Part shown: positions 47,946 through 59,640 of the stretch, piece after piece
How the letters are laid out: each line of letters begins with the position of its first letter
How positions within the stretch are numbered: the first letter of the stretch is position 1
DNA from: Stictocephala bisonia
Taxonomy: Eukaryota; Arthropoda; Insecta; Hemiptera; Membracidae
Reading direction: 5' to 3'
Length of the DNA stretch: 64,000 nt
Assembly: GCA_035578905.1 (NCBI GenBank)
Contig: JAQJVL010000328.1
Location: forward strand, 889,240 to 953,239
The notes under the pieces: generated by a model
Databases searched by the model: none
The model's input: only the letters and a program-made list of their open reading frames with translations
Told to the model about the DNA's origin: nothing
Position numbers and translations under genes: made by a program

Positions 47946-50650
47946 TAATACTTTTAGAGCATTCATTAGTCTATTACACAAGTCTTAATGCTACCCTCTT
48001 TGACAAGGAATCGGGGGAGATTTGTATCAATCTGACAGGTAAGTAGGGGTTGATCGGGTTAAGGGGAAGTATTCGTTCTCACCAATCCACTTCTGATATT
48101 TAGAGTGTTTTTATCAAACAATAATGTCTAATTACTTAAAAGCTATAAAACCGTTTGCATAATTTCAATATATTTATTTTAAATGACCACAAACCAACCG
48201 ATCTTGCCTAAACCAACCGGTTTAGTTTCAAATGTTTAAAAGAAATTTGTTATTAATAGTCTTATTTTGAATTGATCTTCTCGAAACTAATATAGTTTGT
48301 TTGTTAAATCTTTATTATATTTAGTCTTGCAAATAAATGAGATACATAGAAGCAATCAATTTATAACTATTCTATCAGCTTGAATATGAAGCTACTGCAG
48401 TAAACCTGTTTTACTTGTAGACGTGTAAAAAATAATAATGGCTGTGTTTGTTAACATTTTTAAAACTTCATCAATTTCAGTTAATTATTGTATATAAAAT
48501 AATATAGTTCTTAGGACACTTCTTTTACAGAGGCAGTGTTATAAAGCATGAAATAGTGAAGGCGTTTTTTAACCACAATAATCATAATGAAATTTACTAA
48601 CGGTAAAGTAGATTTTATCGTAACAAAGTAATTGTGTAAAACAAAATTTTGAAATAATTCATTATTGAATTATTTAAATGTAATTGATAGTCACTAACAG
48701 TTTCGATTACAAATGGCATGAACAAAATTTTAACCAACCCCTTTTTAACTTTGATTTAAAATATATCTTCACAAACACTTAACTAGCTATATTTATAACT
48801 CCCAGGAATGTTTTTAACTCTCTTCAAGCTATACAACAATTAATATAACCAATTGTGTTTCACTTATGGTATTTTCATATGTATTTACAATACCACTAGT
48901 CAATTACAATAGTTGAGTATTAATATTTCAAAAGAGTAAATTTTCATTAACCTTAGATAGGTGTTACATATGAATATGATGCTAAGGGTACCGATATTTA
49001 ACTGTTACGAAATCAATTAACTTCATAAACGCAGTCGATAAATTAATAATTGTTCAATAAAAATCACCAATATACGAAAAAAAAACATTTAAGGATCAAT
49101 TGATAATAAATTTTGTTAGCTTATATTAGAAATGTTAGTGACTGCTAAGTCCCATAGAACCTTTTTGAAAAGTATTTTTTTCGCTTCTAGGTATCGTACG
49201 TAAATTTGACGTATTTTTTTCTCTTAGTCTTGAAATTTAATAAAAATGACACAACATTGATACATAACACTAAAGGAAAGGGGGACTGAAGCACTGCTGT
49301 TTGGACAAACATCTGCCATGATAAACAACTAATTTAGAGCAAAATGTACCTAACAACACGTCAGAATCACGTACGATACCTACCTAGGGTTAAATGATTT
49401 TTTTTTTAATTTACAAAAATCGGTATTTTACGTTACCGTATTTAAACCAAATATCGCTAAATAGCATTTAGGGCAAATACGTGCTGACTAGTAATTGTAA
49501 CCGCAATAATTTTATTGATAAAATCTCATATTTTTTTGAAACCATTTTCAAAAAGTATTACATATACTATGAATATCTGACTCCGAAATATGAATACTGC
49601 TGAAAGCTAGAGAGAAGAGCTTCCTTATTCAACACTTGGGAAGCTAAGAAGCGTGTCGGGGCATATACCTGCAACATCTGGGTCGATCTATACGCCCATC
49701 ACACCCCTACGACGCCATGATGAGCTCATGTTCGCTCCATATTACGGTTATGTTTTTTTAGATGGTCCATAAATTCGGATGAAGCGTGAAATAATATGGA
49801 GGGGAGCGTCGACTTATTGTGTGCGCCAGCTAAGCGGAGAAGTCGTAGTCTTAAAGGGGGGGGGGGCTTTGAGGTAACTTAAGGAAGAAATATAAATACA
49901 ATGAGTTATTTAATAATCCCTTTAAGGACAATGACTACAAATAATGATCCAATTGAATATATTCACAGCCTTCATGTATTTCTTAGTGTATATTTGTTCA
50001 ACCAAAATTGTTTACCGAAAAAATAAATTCTATTTAATAACCTAATACAGTAATTCACTTTGATGCATTAAGAGTGGTGATTATTTATTTATTTATCATT
50101 AATTTGTGTACACTAAATGAAATTACAAGTTTATTCACTTAAATTCCCAACAATAAAAGTTTGTGCATTGTAAATTGCCCTTTTTTGCGAATTGTTTATT
50201 GTTTAAATCCATTTGGCCATCCCATTTTATACTTTTAATTTTTAAACTGCCGGAAATATATGTATATTTACATTACTATCAAACCAAGTCTGTACTTTTA
50301 CATTTAAATAAATTTAATTATATTTGTTTTGATATTTGGCAACCCAAAATTATTAATTTAATTAGCTAATCATCCCGTTTTTTTAATTTACATAGTTAGC
50401 AACCTAATTTTTATATACTTAGGCCTAATTTTATTTACTAATTTGATACAGTATTTCTTTGCTCTGTTTCAAGAACATATCCTCTAATAAAAATCTAACA
50501 GTGTCTAAGCTTGTTTTAAGAATTGTAACAAAAATCAATATTAATCAATTACACAACAACACCGTCCATTTGACCTCCTTAAGTCAGTTGAATTACTTTT
50601 ACTGCAGATCTTTTTTAGGTTACCTAATTGTTTCCTTTTTATATTATTGA
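47946..50650. other. A+T-rich stretch, no gene seen
   Basis: A G+C-richer patch at 49.60-49.87 kb ends in a run of about 12 G. Two short forward ORFs (50.16 and 50.46 kb) have A+T-driven composition and no motif. Confidence 0.5.
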
Positions 50651-50652
50651 CA

Positions 50653-51785
50653 TAAAAATTACCATAGTTTGACCATTCTTGTGACCATACAAATTAACAC
50701 AGTTTGGCCATTCTTGTGTCCATACAAATTAACACAGTTTGACCATTCTTGTGACCATACAAATTAACACAGTTTGACCATTCTTGTGACCATACAAATT
50801 AACACAGTTTGGCCATTCTTGTGACCGTAAAAATTAACACAGTTTGACCATTCTTGTGGCCACACAAATTAACACAGTTTGACCATTCTTGTGACCATAC
50901 AAATTAACACAGTTTGACCATTCTTGTGGCCACACAAATTAACACAGTTTGACCATTCTTGTGGCCACACAAATTAACACGGTTTGACCATTCTTGTGAC
51001 CATACAAATTAACACAGTTTGACCATTCTTGTGACCATACAAATTAACACGGTTTGGCCGTTCTTGTGACCATACAAATTAACACAGTTTGGCCATTCTT
51101 GTGACCATTAAATTAACACAGTTTGACCATTCTTGTGACCATACAAATTAACACAGTTTGACCATTCTTGTGGCCACACAAATTAACACAGTTTGACCAT
51201 TCTTGTGGCCACACAAATTAACACGGTTTGACCATTCTTGTGACCATACAAATTAACACAGTTTGACCATTCTTGTGACCATACAAATTAACACAGTTTG
51301 GCCATTCTTGTGACCGTACAAATTAACACAGTTTGACCATTCTTGTGGCCACACAAATTAACACAGTTTGACCATTCTTGTGACCATACAAATAAACACA
51401 GTTTGACCATTCTTGTGACCATACAAATTAACACAGTTTGACCATTCTTGTGACCATACAAATAAACACAGTTTGACCATTCTTGTGATCGTACAAATTA
51501 CCACAGTTTGACCATTCTTATGACCATACAAATTAACACAGTTTGACCATTTTGTGACCATACAAATTAACACAGTTTGGCCATTCTTGTGACCGTAAAA
51601 ATTAACACAGTTTGACCATTCTTGTGGCCACACAAATTAACACAGTTTGACCATTCTTGTGACCATACAAATAAACACAGTTTGACCATTCTTGTGACCG
51701 TACAAATTACCACAGTTTGACCATTCTTGTGACCATACAAATTAACACAGTTTGACCATTCTTGTGATCATACAAATTAACACAA
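50653..51785 (+). repeat. 35-bp minisatellite, ~32 copies
   Basis: The unit 'cacagtttgaccattcttgt' followed by 'gaccatacaaattaa' repeats about 32 times. Variants (tggccat, gtggccacac, accgtaca) are shared between distant units. Runs of the same variant order recur (compare 50.85-51.10 with 51.15-51.35), indicating higher-order duplication of blocks. Units abut with no unique spacers, so it is not a CRISPR array. A 91-codon minus ORF is a by-product. Confidence 0.97.
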
Positions 51786-52680
51786 CAAAGTATTTCCGCA
51801 AAAAAAGTAAATTTAATAAGTATATTTTGTAGCCTATGTCCTTTTTAGCTCTTTTGGATATTCATAAAATACTTTCGATAACATCTTGAAGAAAACTATA
51901 ACTTCTGTATAATGTTGCTGAAATAATATTGAAAAGTGAGAGTAACAGTCATTTTATTGAAATCGGTAATCGTATTTTTTTTTAATATTACCTGAAAATT
52001 CACAATGGACATAAAAGCAGACAGCTTTGTTGAAGGAACTCAAATTATTGAAGTGGGAATGAAAAGGATTTTTATATCATTTGCCTTCAATGGGGGGAGT
52101 TATTAATTCTTACTCAATAAAGAAAATAAATCCATAATTTAAAAATAACAATTGTTGATTTTTCATTATAACTTTTAAACACAAATCAGAAAAGATGGCT
52201 TTCCAATCTTATCACAACAAACATCGACGAGGTGAATAAATTATAATATTCCATTCGCTGAAGATATTGACATAACATATTTAATTTCATTGATATTCAA
52301 TTATAATTCAAGATTTTAAGTTATTATAAATCGATAGAATAATATGTTTTCACTCTCAATACACTGGAAATAATATAATTCACTAATAAATTTTAGTACT
52401 AGAGCAATAATGTTATAAAATTCGTCTAGTGTTGTAACACTCGAGACATAAATTTGAGCCACACGTTATCCAAGGTGTAGAGTAACTGTAAACAAATGCA
52501 CATTGCCTTGTGTTATGACAACGTTATAATATGGGCGTCATAAATACAACGATATTAGGAGCTGTTCGCCCCTCACCCCTGCAATGAGTAACTCACCCTT
52601 ATTTCGTGTCATCTCGAGGCCCAAAATATGGTTCTGAAAACATAAATTCTACTGACACTCTCATACACGTATTATTAAGT
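51786..52680. other. A+T-rich stretch, no gene seen
   Basis: No coding motif. A short G+C-richer piece at 52.43-52.63 kb is unassigned. Confidence 0.5.
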
Positions 52681-52716
52681 TCAAGTATGGAAGGAGACTT
52701 GGCCTTCCATACTTGA
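52680..52716. repeat. Short hairpin
   Basis: Stem 'tcaagtatggaagg' with the exact inverse 'ccttccatacttga' around an 8-base loop. No transcription evidence. Confidence 0.85.
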
Positions 52717-52727
52717 GTCTTTATTTT

Positions 52728-52808
52728 GAAAACAGTTGAAAGTGTATTTTTTTAAGAAGATTACGTTTGTATAATCTCCTTAAAAAATACATTTTCAACT
52801 GTTTTTTG
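52728..52808. repeat. Long imperfect hairpin
   Basis: Arms 'aaaacagttgaaagtgtatt' and the inverse 'aatacattttcaactgtttt' continue through poly-T/poly-A to a small loop near 52770. It is a fold-back of about 35 bp per arm, immediately after the shorter hairpin. Possibly a small MITE remnant. Confidence 0.75.
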
Positions 52809-52887
52809 TCAGTTTATTTTGGGATTCTTAATAAGGTACTACGGGGTATATTACTTCAGATCTTTTTATAGTAATAATATAATAATA

Positions 52888-52975
52888 AAAATTTTTCGTA
52901 GAAATACTAATGTTTTATATATTAGTATAAATTATTAGTATTAGTATTAGTAGAAATACTAATGTTATATATATG

Positions 52976-53029
<54 letters not shown>

Positions 53030-53060
53030 CATTAGTATTTCTACGAAAAATTTTTACGAA
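52888..53060. repeat. Palindrome around a (TA)n core
   Basis: 'atttttcgtagaaatactaa' plus 'tgtt' at the left returns inverted as 'aacattagtatttctacg' plus 'aaaaat' at the right. The centre is about 25 TA repeats (52978-53028). The left arm is partly duplicated (52893 and 52951). A TA-expanded fold-back element. Confidence 0.85.
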
Positions 53061-53114
53061 ATTTACGAAACGAATATATATATAAAAAAATTCTACGAAA
53101 GATTTTTATATATA

Positions 53115-53565
53115 TATTCAGTACTAGTAGTACAGTGCTGTAACCCAGCTACTTAGGACTAAGTGTTGTGGAGATTGTAGGTTCTATGATCGGTCATCTT
53201 AATACTGACTTGGCGTCCGCTCAATGGTTGCCATCGATGTACACTCTACTAGAGATGTCTGGAGTGTCCATGTTGGGTGGTAATCAGTGCCCGGATGTTT
53301 TGTTGTGTAGATAACTGAGTATCATGCTTGTATATTAGCTGAAAATCAGACCAACACTACGTGGTTCTGATTCCACGTAAATCTTTAAGTCCCTTAGTTG
53401 CCTTGGCGATTGGGTTATTATTAAATGGCCCTTTCAGAGGAACAGTCAAACTCACTTAGTAACCAGACAACACAGGTCGTCCACATTCATACAATCTATC
53501 ATATTCACCTTAAACTACTCACAAAGATGTTTCGGTATCTCTCATATCTAAGAATCTTTTATACT
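53115..53565 (+). repeat. ~430-bp interspersed repeat, copy 4 (full length)
   Basis: From 'attcagtactagtagtacag' to 'tttcggtatctctcatatc'. Matches copy 3 along its length and defines the family ends. Contains 'cgtggttctgattccacg', the T-arm-like stem. It starts right beside the TA-rich palindrome. Confidence 0.85.
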
Positions 53566-54544
53566 CCCAGTGTTTTGTATGAGATTCCCAGAAACAGATA
53601 ATATATTGGGTTGTATTTTTTCTTCATCAGCGTCAGTGGCATTTTTATTTTACATTTAGACATTACTATGGGACAACGGTCAAAAGACAATACTCGCATG
53701 TTTATTACTTTATGGGTACCAGTAGCCTACGCTATGAAAGCAGTATAATTGTTTTATATGGGGGTTAAACATAATGTTTTTATTTGATACGAAACACTAT
53801 TGATTTGGTATGTAAAAAACTAAGAAACACTGGTTTAATTCTACGTTCACCGTAATTAGACCAAGGTGTTGCAGTGGAGAAAGCTGTCTTGACGTAAATG
53901 AGTAGTATGAGGAACACCAGGATTAAAGCAGATAGTAGTTATCAGAACTCTTTGACTACAAATGTTAATTGATAGTGAACTATTGTTAGTGCAGAAATTA
54001 GGAGTACCTGAGTTTGAAGGCTGTTTACTAAGAAACTAACAAACGTATTAAAAATCAAGTAACACCATTGTTTTTCCTTGCCTAATTTTAGGTTATGATA
54101 CATGGATTTAACATTGTTATTTAAAGTTTTATTAACTTTTATCCTGATTGGAAAAAGTAATATTATTTAACTAGTATTTACTGTTTATGAGCATTACATT
54201 TTTATTACTCAAAACCCCGTACTCGTACTGCATTTTAATACATAGTTTTCCAGTAATATTTTATATACATTGTATACATTACAGAATTTTAACTATTCTA
54301 TTAACAAGAAAAAATTTCTTATTAAATTGATGATGAAAGTTTTCTTGGCTTCAGTGATCGTGAAATTGATTGCTTGGTCACCTTAATGAATGGTTATGGA
54401 ACGTTAATTTTAATATTGCAAGTAAAGATTTAAGTTGTTTTATATAGAGTAGGACTAAAATTATCATTACCATTGTTCTATTCGCATTCTTGGCATCTTT
54501 CTAAAAAAACTAACGCTCGCTCTTTTCCATTCTTGGGCCTATAT
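53566..54544. other. A+T-rich stretch, no gene seen
   Basis: No coding or structural signal. Confidence 0.55.
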
Positions 54545-54552
54545 GTTTTCAC

Positions 54553-54870
54553 GGATCTTTTCCCTTCAATCACTATTTCTGTTTGTTTCCGTTAACCAAC
54601 TAACGATTGATAAATATTCTATTGCTCTAAACACTGTTCCCCAATCATGTTTACGTTCAATCGGTATTCCTTATCCGCTAGTAATCCGATATTGCTGGCC
54701 CTATCTTATCGCTTTCCAACAACTTACACACGGAGAGCGCATTGGGCGGTAAGTCAATCATTGGATCTACCAGTTATTGATCAACTTTAGAGGCCACCTA
54801 ACGTAACCTAACCTGACGTAACCGTAATTGTGATAAACAAGTAGTGGTAGTGAAGTAACGGAAAAGGTCC
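54553..54870. mobile_element. MITE, 8-bp duplication family, copy 3 (inverted)
   Basis: A 318-bp copy in the opposite orientation to copies 1 and 2, with 'cacggagagcgcattgggcg' from the shared body. Termini are 'ggatcttttccc' and 'cggaaaaggtcc'. Flanking octamers gttttcac (54545-54552) and gtttttac (54871-54878) match at 7 of 8 positions. Confidence 0.85.
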
Positions 54871-54878
54871 GTTTTTAC

Positions 54879-56495
54879 TCCTTGACAACGTCGATCTACC
54901 TTCTATAAACCGATGGGCCTATCGTTTTCTAAAACTGGACCGACACCAGCAGTCCCTCGTCACTGTCACGGTTCCTAAAGATACAACTGTTTTCCTCGGC
55001 ACCGTTTTAAGGAAACATTTACACTGTCTAGTAAACGGGCCATATAACTTGTGTTTGGCCTCCAATGATTTATCTGTGAGTCTACAGAAGCTCTAGGAAC
55101 TAATCACGGGGCGTGTTTATAACAAGTGTGTTTGTTTCGTTTAGCTGTATATCCAACAACAGTATCAGGTTTTATTTTCTGTTATATGAGTTACTCGTTT
55201 AGTTGGCTGAGAGATAGTTGTGTTCATAATAAGTACACAGTTAAAGTTTTGTTTCATGTCTAGGATTTCCCTTAGTCAAAACACCTAATTATTGTGCTTA
55301 TGTTCCCTATTCTTATTTTCACTTAATGAGAAAACTATGAATAAAGCTGAAAAATAGAAATTGGTGTCAGAACGTTAACAGGTTTCTTTACAATATGATA
55401 AATATATTAATTTATTTCAAGATAATTTTCTGTAAATAGTTTTAGCTATAATTCATCTCAAACGGTTGTTGGAATGACTTTTAAAATTTATATTTACAAT
55501 TCCAATATTTATCTTTAAATAGGCACAATAACACATTTACTCTCATAATTCTTATTGATATATAAAAGAAAAGTACGGAGTATTTACTCTTCGAAAAAAA
55601 CATTTAAATGAAATTTTTAGCCTACTGTTATATAACTTTATGGATTTAAATATTTATTTTTCTAATTGCCTGGCCTTTTTAAGTCATTTGAAGAACAATT
55701 ATAATATATTTCTCTAGAACTAACGTTGTAACCCTGTCGTTGTGGTATAGACTACAACAGAACATTTCACGTTACTCGGCAGTGATTTATCCCATTACAA
55801 CATTAATAATAATATTTTGTATTGATATATTTGATAAATTTTGCATCAGAATTAAGTTTTAAAATGTATTATTGAACATCAGATATAAATATTTATTCAG
55901 AGTGTGTCATACAAATGAAATGAATTATTTGTGTACAGTCACATAATGTAAAATTGAAGATTCATTATCTATCTTTTGTTTGTTTCCCATTGAAACCTTA
56001 TTTGACTTTAAAAATCCTCAATTTCTAATGTGATTGCTAAGATAGTTGCTAATAGGAACAAATAAGAGGTATGTTTTATGTCAGCCTCAGTTTTTTGGGT
56101 AGTGCAAACTCCAATTAACTGGCTTAAGAAAAATAAATAAACAACACAGAAATAGGAATTGGGTGTCTTAATTAACCTAATGGATGGTGATTATGTTCCA
56201 AATTAATTGGTTTAGAGCAACGGGTCATGTGAACGATGATGTCACAATATGGATTTATTCCGGATCGACAATTGCCATACGTTTATTTTCTCAACATTTT
56301 TTTATACTTACATGTTTTTCATTAGTTTAGAAACATTCCGTTTTTTCTCTTTTTTTCAATAAACAAATATTACATTAATCATTCACAACTATCTTGAAAA
56401 CATAGCAACTACTTAAAGCTATAAGTATGAGCAAAATTACGAGTTATTTAAAATACAATATAACATGCAGTACACACAGGATATTAGTATAAAAA
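54879..56495. other. No gene seen
   Basis: Fewer recognisable repeats than elsewhere. G+C-richer at 54.88-55.15 kb, without motifs. Confidence 0.5.
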
Positions 56496-56497
56496 GT

Positions 56498-56755
56498 TAA
56501 AATACAAGTGAACGACACGTCACGAGTTTATTATGATATAAGCACAAAATGCACAAATATTAAAGGTCCTTCTAGTCTGAGGAAGATAAACGTGGTTTGC
56601 TGAAAAAGATTACGATAAGATTTGTACATTTTGTATTTAGAGTATACTGTAATATATTTGTGCATTTTGTGCTTGTATTGTGTAATAAATTTGTGTTGTG
56701 TGACGTTTAGTTGTACTGTTTGTATACTAACAAATTATGCTAATTAAGAAATTAT
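56498..56755. mobile_element. Fold-back element with conserved core, copy 3 (core inverted)
   Basis: Arms 'gtcacgagtttattatgata' and 'taataaatttgtgttgtgtg', plus 'gtttagttgtactgt', correspond to copy 1 at 12.82-13.06 kb. The core 'agtctgaggaagataaacgt' is the inverse of the 12.9-kb core. The shared flank 'attatgctaattaa' follows in both, so the element extends past the arms. Confidence 0.75.
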
Positions 56756-57439
56756 CAACATTTCTGTAGTAATACTTTTATGGGTTTATGGGAGGATGGG
56801 TGGGTCAATAAAAGTTCTTTTATTGACATGGTCTTTTCATACTTCTAGGTTATTTTATTTATTTTTATTTTACATACATGCTTTAATATAGTATAATACC
56901 AGTTAAATTTAATGAGTTCAAAATATGTTCATATTGACGCGTTTGTTTATTATATATTTTATATCCACTTCACTTTATAACACAATAACTAGTCAATAAT
57001 AAAGTATAACAGTTCAGATAACTAAAAGGAGAGTTTCACAAGGCAAAAAAAGAAAGAAAAATATTGTCTTAATAAGACTTAATAAGAATAAATATTAAAT
57101 ATACACCATTGCCAATGTGCAATATTATGACATGAAATGTTAAAGATGTTATTATACACCTCTAGGTTATATGATTCTCTTGTTTGAACATCTAATTTAT
57201 ATGATATGCATATTGAAAAATACAAATAACCCGCAGAAATAATTGTTCAATGTTCACATAAAGAGTTCGAATGTCAAATAATCCATCGAAGCTAATAATC
57301 CACTTCTGTTTCATGATACAAAATGTTTTTTAATTCCATCATTATCATCCAAATTTGACACCAACTTCGTCTTATGATAGTATAAAAGTAAATTGTTTAA
57401 TTTTCTATGATTCAAATTATGTCACACTACAAACCTCAA

Positions 57440-57700
57440 ATAGGGAAATTGATATTTTTATCCATGACAGTTCAGGTTGTGTGTGGAAAAAGCGATCAAT
57501 GTTTGGGCCATTAACAACGAGCGATGGTCAGAGACGATCTTTTGTTGGGCGGAAAACATCAATGGCGGTAAAGGTAATGAAATCAGTGAGGGTCAAAGTT
57601 AGATAACATAAACACTCGCCCCTTGTAAACAATGGTTAGTGTCCGTGAGGGGGAGACTTGGGCGTGTGCCGCGCAAACCACGCAGAAAAATGTCTCCATC
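57440..57700. other. Candidate conserved element or exon
   Basis: A balanced-composition block (for example 'gggccattaacaacgagcga' and 'cttttgttgggcgg') in A+T-rich surroundings. A forward ORF (57355-57606) covers it, with an acceptor-like 'gacagttcag' at 57462-57471 and donor-like gtaaag/gtaatg near 57570. It could be an exon or a conserved non-coding element. No family is recognised. Confidence 0.22.
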
Positions 57701-58465
57701 ACCGGTAATTCTTGTCTTTCAAAACTACCAACGATCACATTTAACTTTGTCATTTAGATGTTTTACTGGCTCAATTTTCGTCTGTATTTTTTGATAATAT
57801 TTTATTTGTCAGTGGAAATTTCATAAATGAAATACTATTTACAACTTTACACGTAGATCATTTTGTTGAAATTGATTTCTTGTAATCTGAAGGGTGTGTA
57901 TATTATAAGTATTTATTATTATTTTTATTATTTTTATTTTTTTTAGTTCGGAGACTGGAATCATCTACAAATATTAAATTGGTTTTTTTTCACAGTTGTC
58001 TCTATGAAATATTTGTCTTATAAAATTGTAAATATATGTAGCAAATACATGAATACTTTAATTAGGATTATTGTTGTAGAATACCAGTTATTGCCAATCA
58101 GCTGTATAGCCATTAAGGCTTTTTTTAGGAATCAAACAATCCGAAAGAGATAAAAACGTACTTAGTATGTCATGATTTTTTTCTTTTGTGACATTTACCT
58201 ACCAGTTTAAAAGCTAAGTAATAAAGTAGAAAACCGGTTAAGCCCCATAAATAAATTACAAGATCACTATAGTTTACAAATACTTCATTTTTCAGTTGTA
58301 ACCTTGCAAATAAGTACGTTATATAAAGTAATTATTAAAAAATGTAGCTTAAACTGTAATCACTAAAATATAGTTGCATCCCCTTAAGGCGCATAAATAT
58401 GTTTCAAATTAGATGTATACTATAAAAAATATCAATTAATGCATTTCCTCGTGCGTAAAAACATC

Positions 58466-58632
58466 GAATTCTAAACTGATTATACTGACCTTAATTCTAA
58501 ACTGATTATACTGACCTTAATTCTAAACTGATTTATACTGACCTCAATTATAAACTGATTTATACTGACCTTATTTCTAAACCGATTTATACTGACCTTA
58601 ATTCTAAACTGATTTATACTGACCTTAATTAA
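58466..58632 (+). repeat. 27-28-bp tandem repeat, 6 copies
   Basis: The unit 'ctaaactgatttatactgac' plus 'cttaatt' occurs six times with one-base length changes and few substitutions. Confidence 0.93.
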
Positions 58633-59325
58633 AAAAATGTGGCTATTATTCTTTATATACTAATAACTCCTATAATTTGAAAAAATAAAAAGTAATACTC
58701 CTATAAACTTTCATATACTTACAGTTACTATTTAAGTCCTAAAATATGAGGATTGTGGAAGGTCAGACAAAACAATGGCATGCCGTCCTAAGTGGCCCGC
58801 CTATCTGGGCCTATATCTGACCCTATCACCATCAACCTAACAGACGACTGGCCCTATCGAACACAGATTCCCTTTTAATTATACTGTCGCCACCCTGTCT
58901 TCCAGGCTCCTAGTTTTATTTACTGTCCCTTTTCTCTACTTAAACTTCGAGATAAATTAAACGAAAACCTAACGATTGACGCTTGACCTTTCGAAAATTG
59001 TTGACTCAGGGTGATCAAATTGAAGATTATTAAAATAATAAAAGATAATTTCTCAATTTATCGGTCATCTGGTACACTTCATCAATGTCTTCTTATGTGA
59101 TTTAACACACAGTAATAGAAAGTATCTTAATTGAAACCCCAAGAAATAGCTTTTTTAAAGTCCTCTAAATCTTGAGATGTCTGCTTTCAAGTAATGGACC
59201 TTAATTTTATGCATTAAAATAAATGAAACGTTCTTTACCATTTACAAAATCATTATGAAAATCTAAGAACTATGAATATGATACTCAAAATGTATTCTTC
59301 TTTCTACATTATTTAAAATGTTCAA
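58633..59325. other. No gene seen
   Basis: A G+C-richer piece at 58.77-58.93 kb with strings such as 'gccgtcctaagtggcccgcc' has no recognised coding frame. It is flanked by A+T-rich DNA. Confidence 0.45.
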
Positions 59326-59329
59326 AAGA

Positions 59330-59640
59330 AATAGTCAAGTTCGTCGGAATTACATATCATTCAGTTGAAAATTCATGTGGTGTTAAACAAGGGTCCATTT
59401 TGGGACCAACACTTTTCAATTTAAAAATGGTCTACCATTCCATTTGATCTCAAAATCTATAACATCATTCCATACGCAAATTATATAAATCTTCACATAT
59501 AAAGTTGTAATGTAAATAATTTAAACGATTTATCAAAGAACATCAACAAAGTAAAATAGCAAAATTACAAATGACTAATGTTGAGACAGCTCTAAAATAA
59601 CATACAATTTAATGAAACTGAATATGTCTACCACTGAAGC
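59330..59640 (+). pseudogene. Decayed LINE reverse transcriptase fragment 5
   Basis: The forward strand reads ENSCGVKQGSILGPTLFNLK near 59370-59430, the reverse transcriptase GxxQGSxLGPxLF box. It is followed, in broken frames, by remnants compatible with the region after the catalytic box. Different in sequence from fragments 2 and 3, so another LINE family. Confidence 0.75.

Noticed and set aside
50653..51785. CRISPR-like regular array
   Set aside because: The 35-bp units abut directly without unique spacers, in a eukaryotic genome; it is a minisatellite.
52680..52808. microRNA precursors
   Set aside because: The first stem is too short for a typical precursor and the second is dominated by A/T runs. 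Without small-RNA data they are only hairpins.
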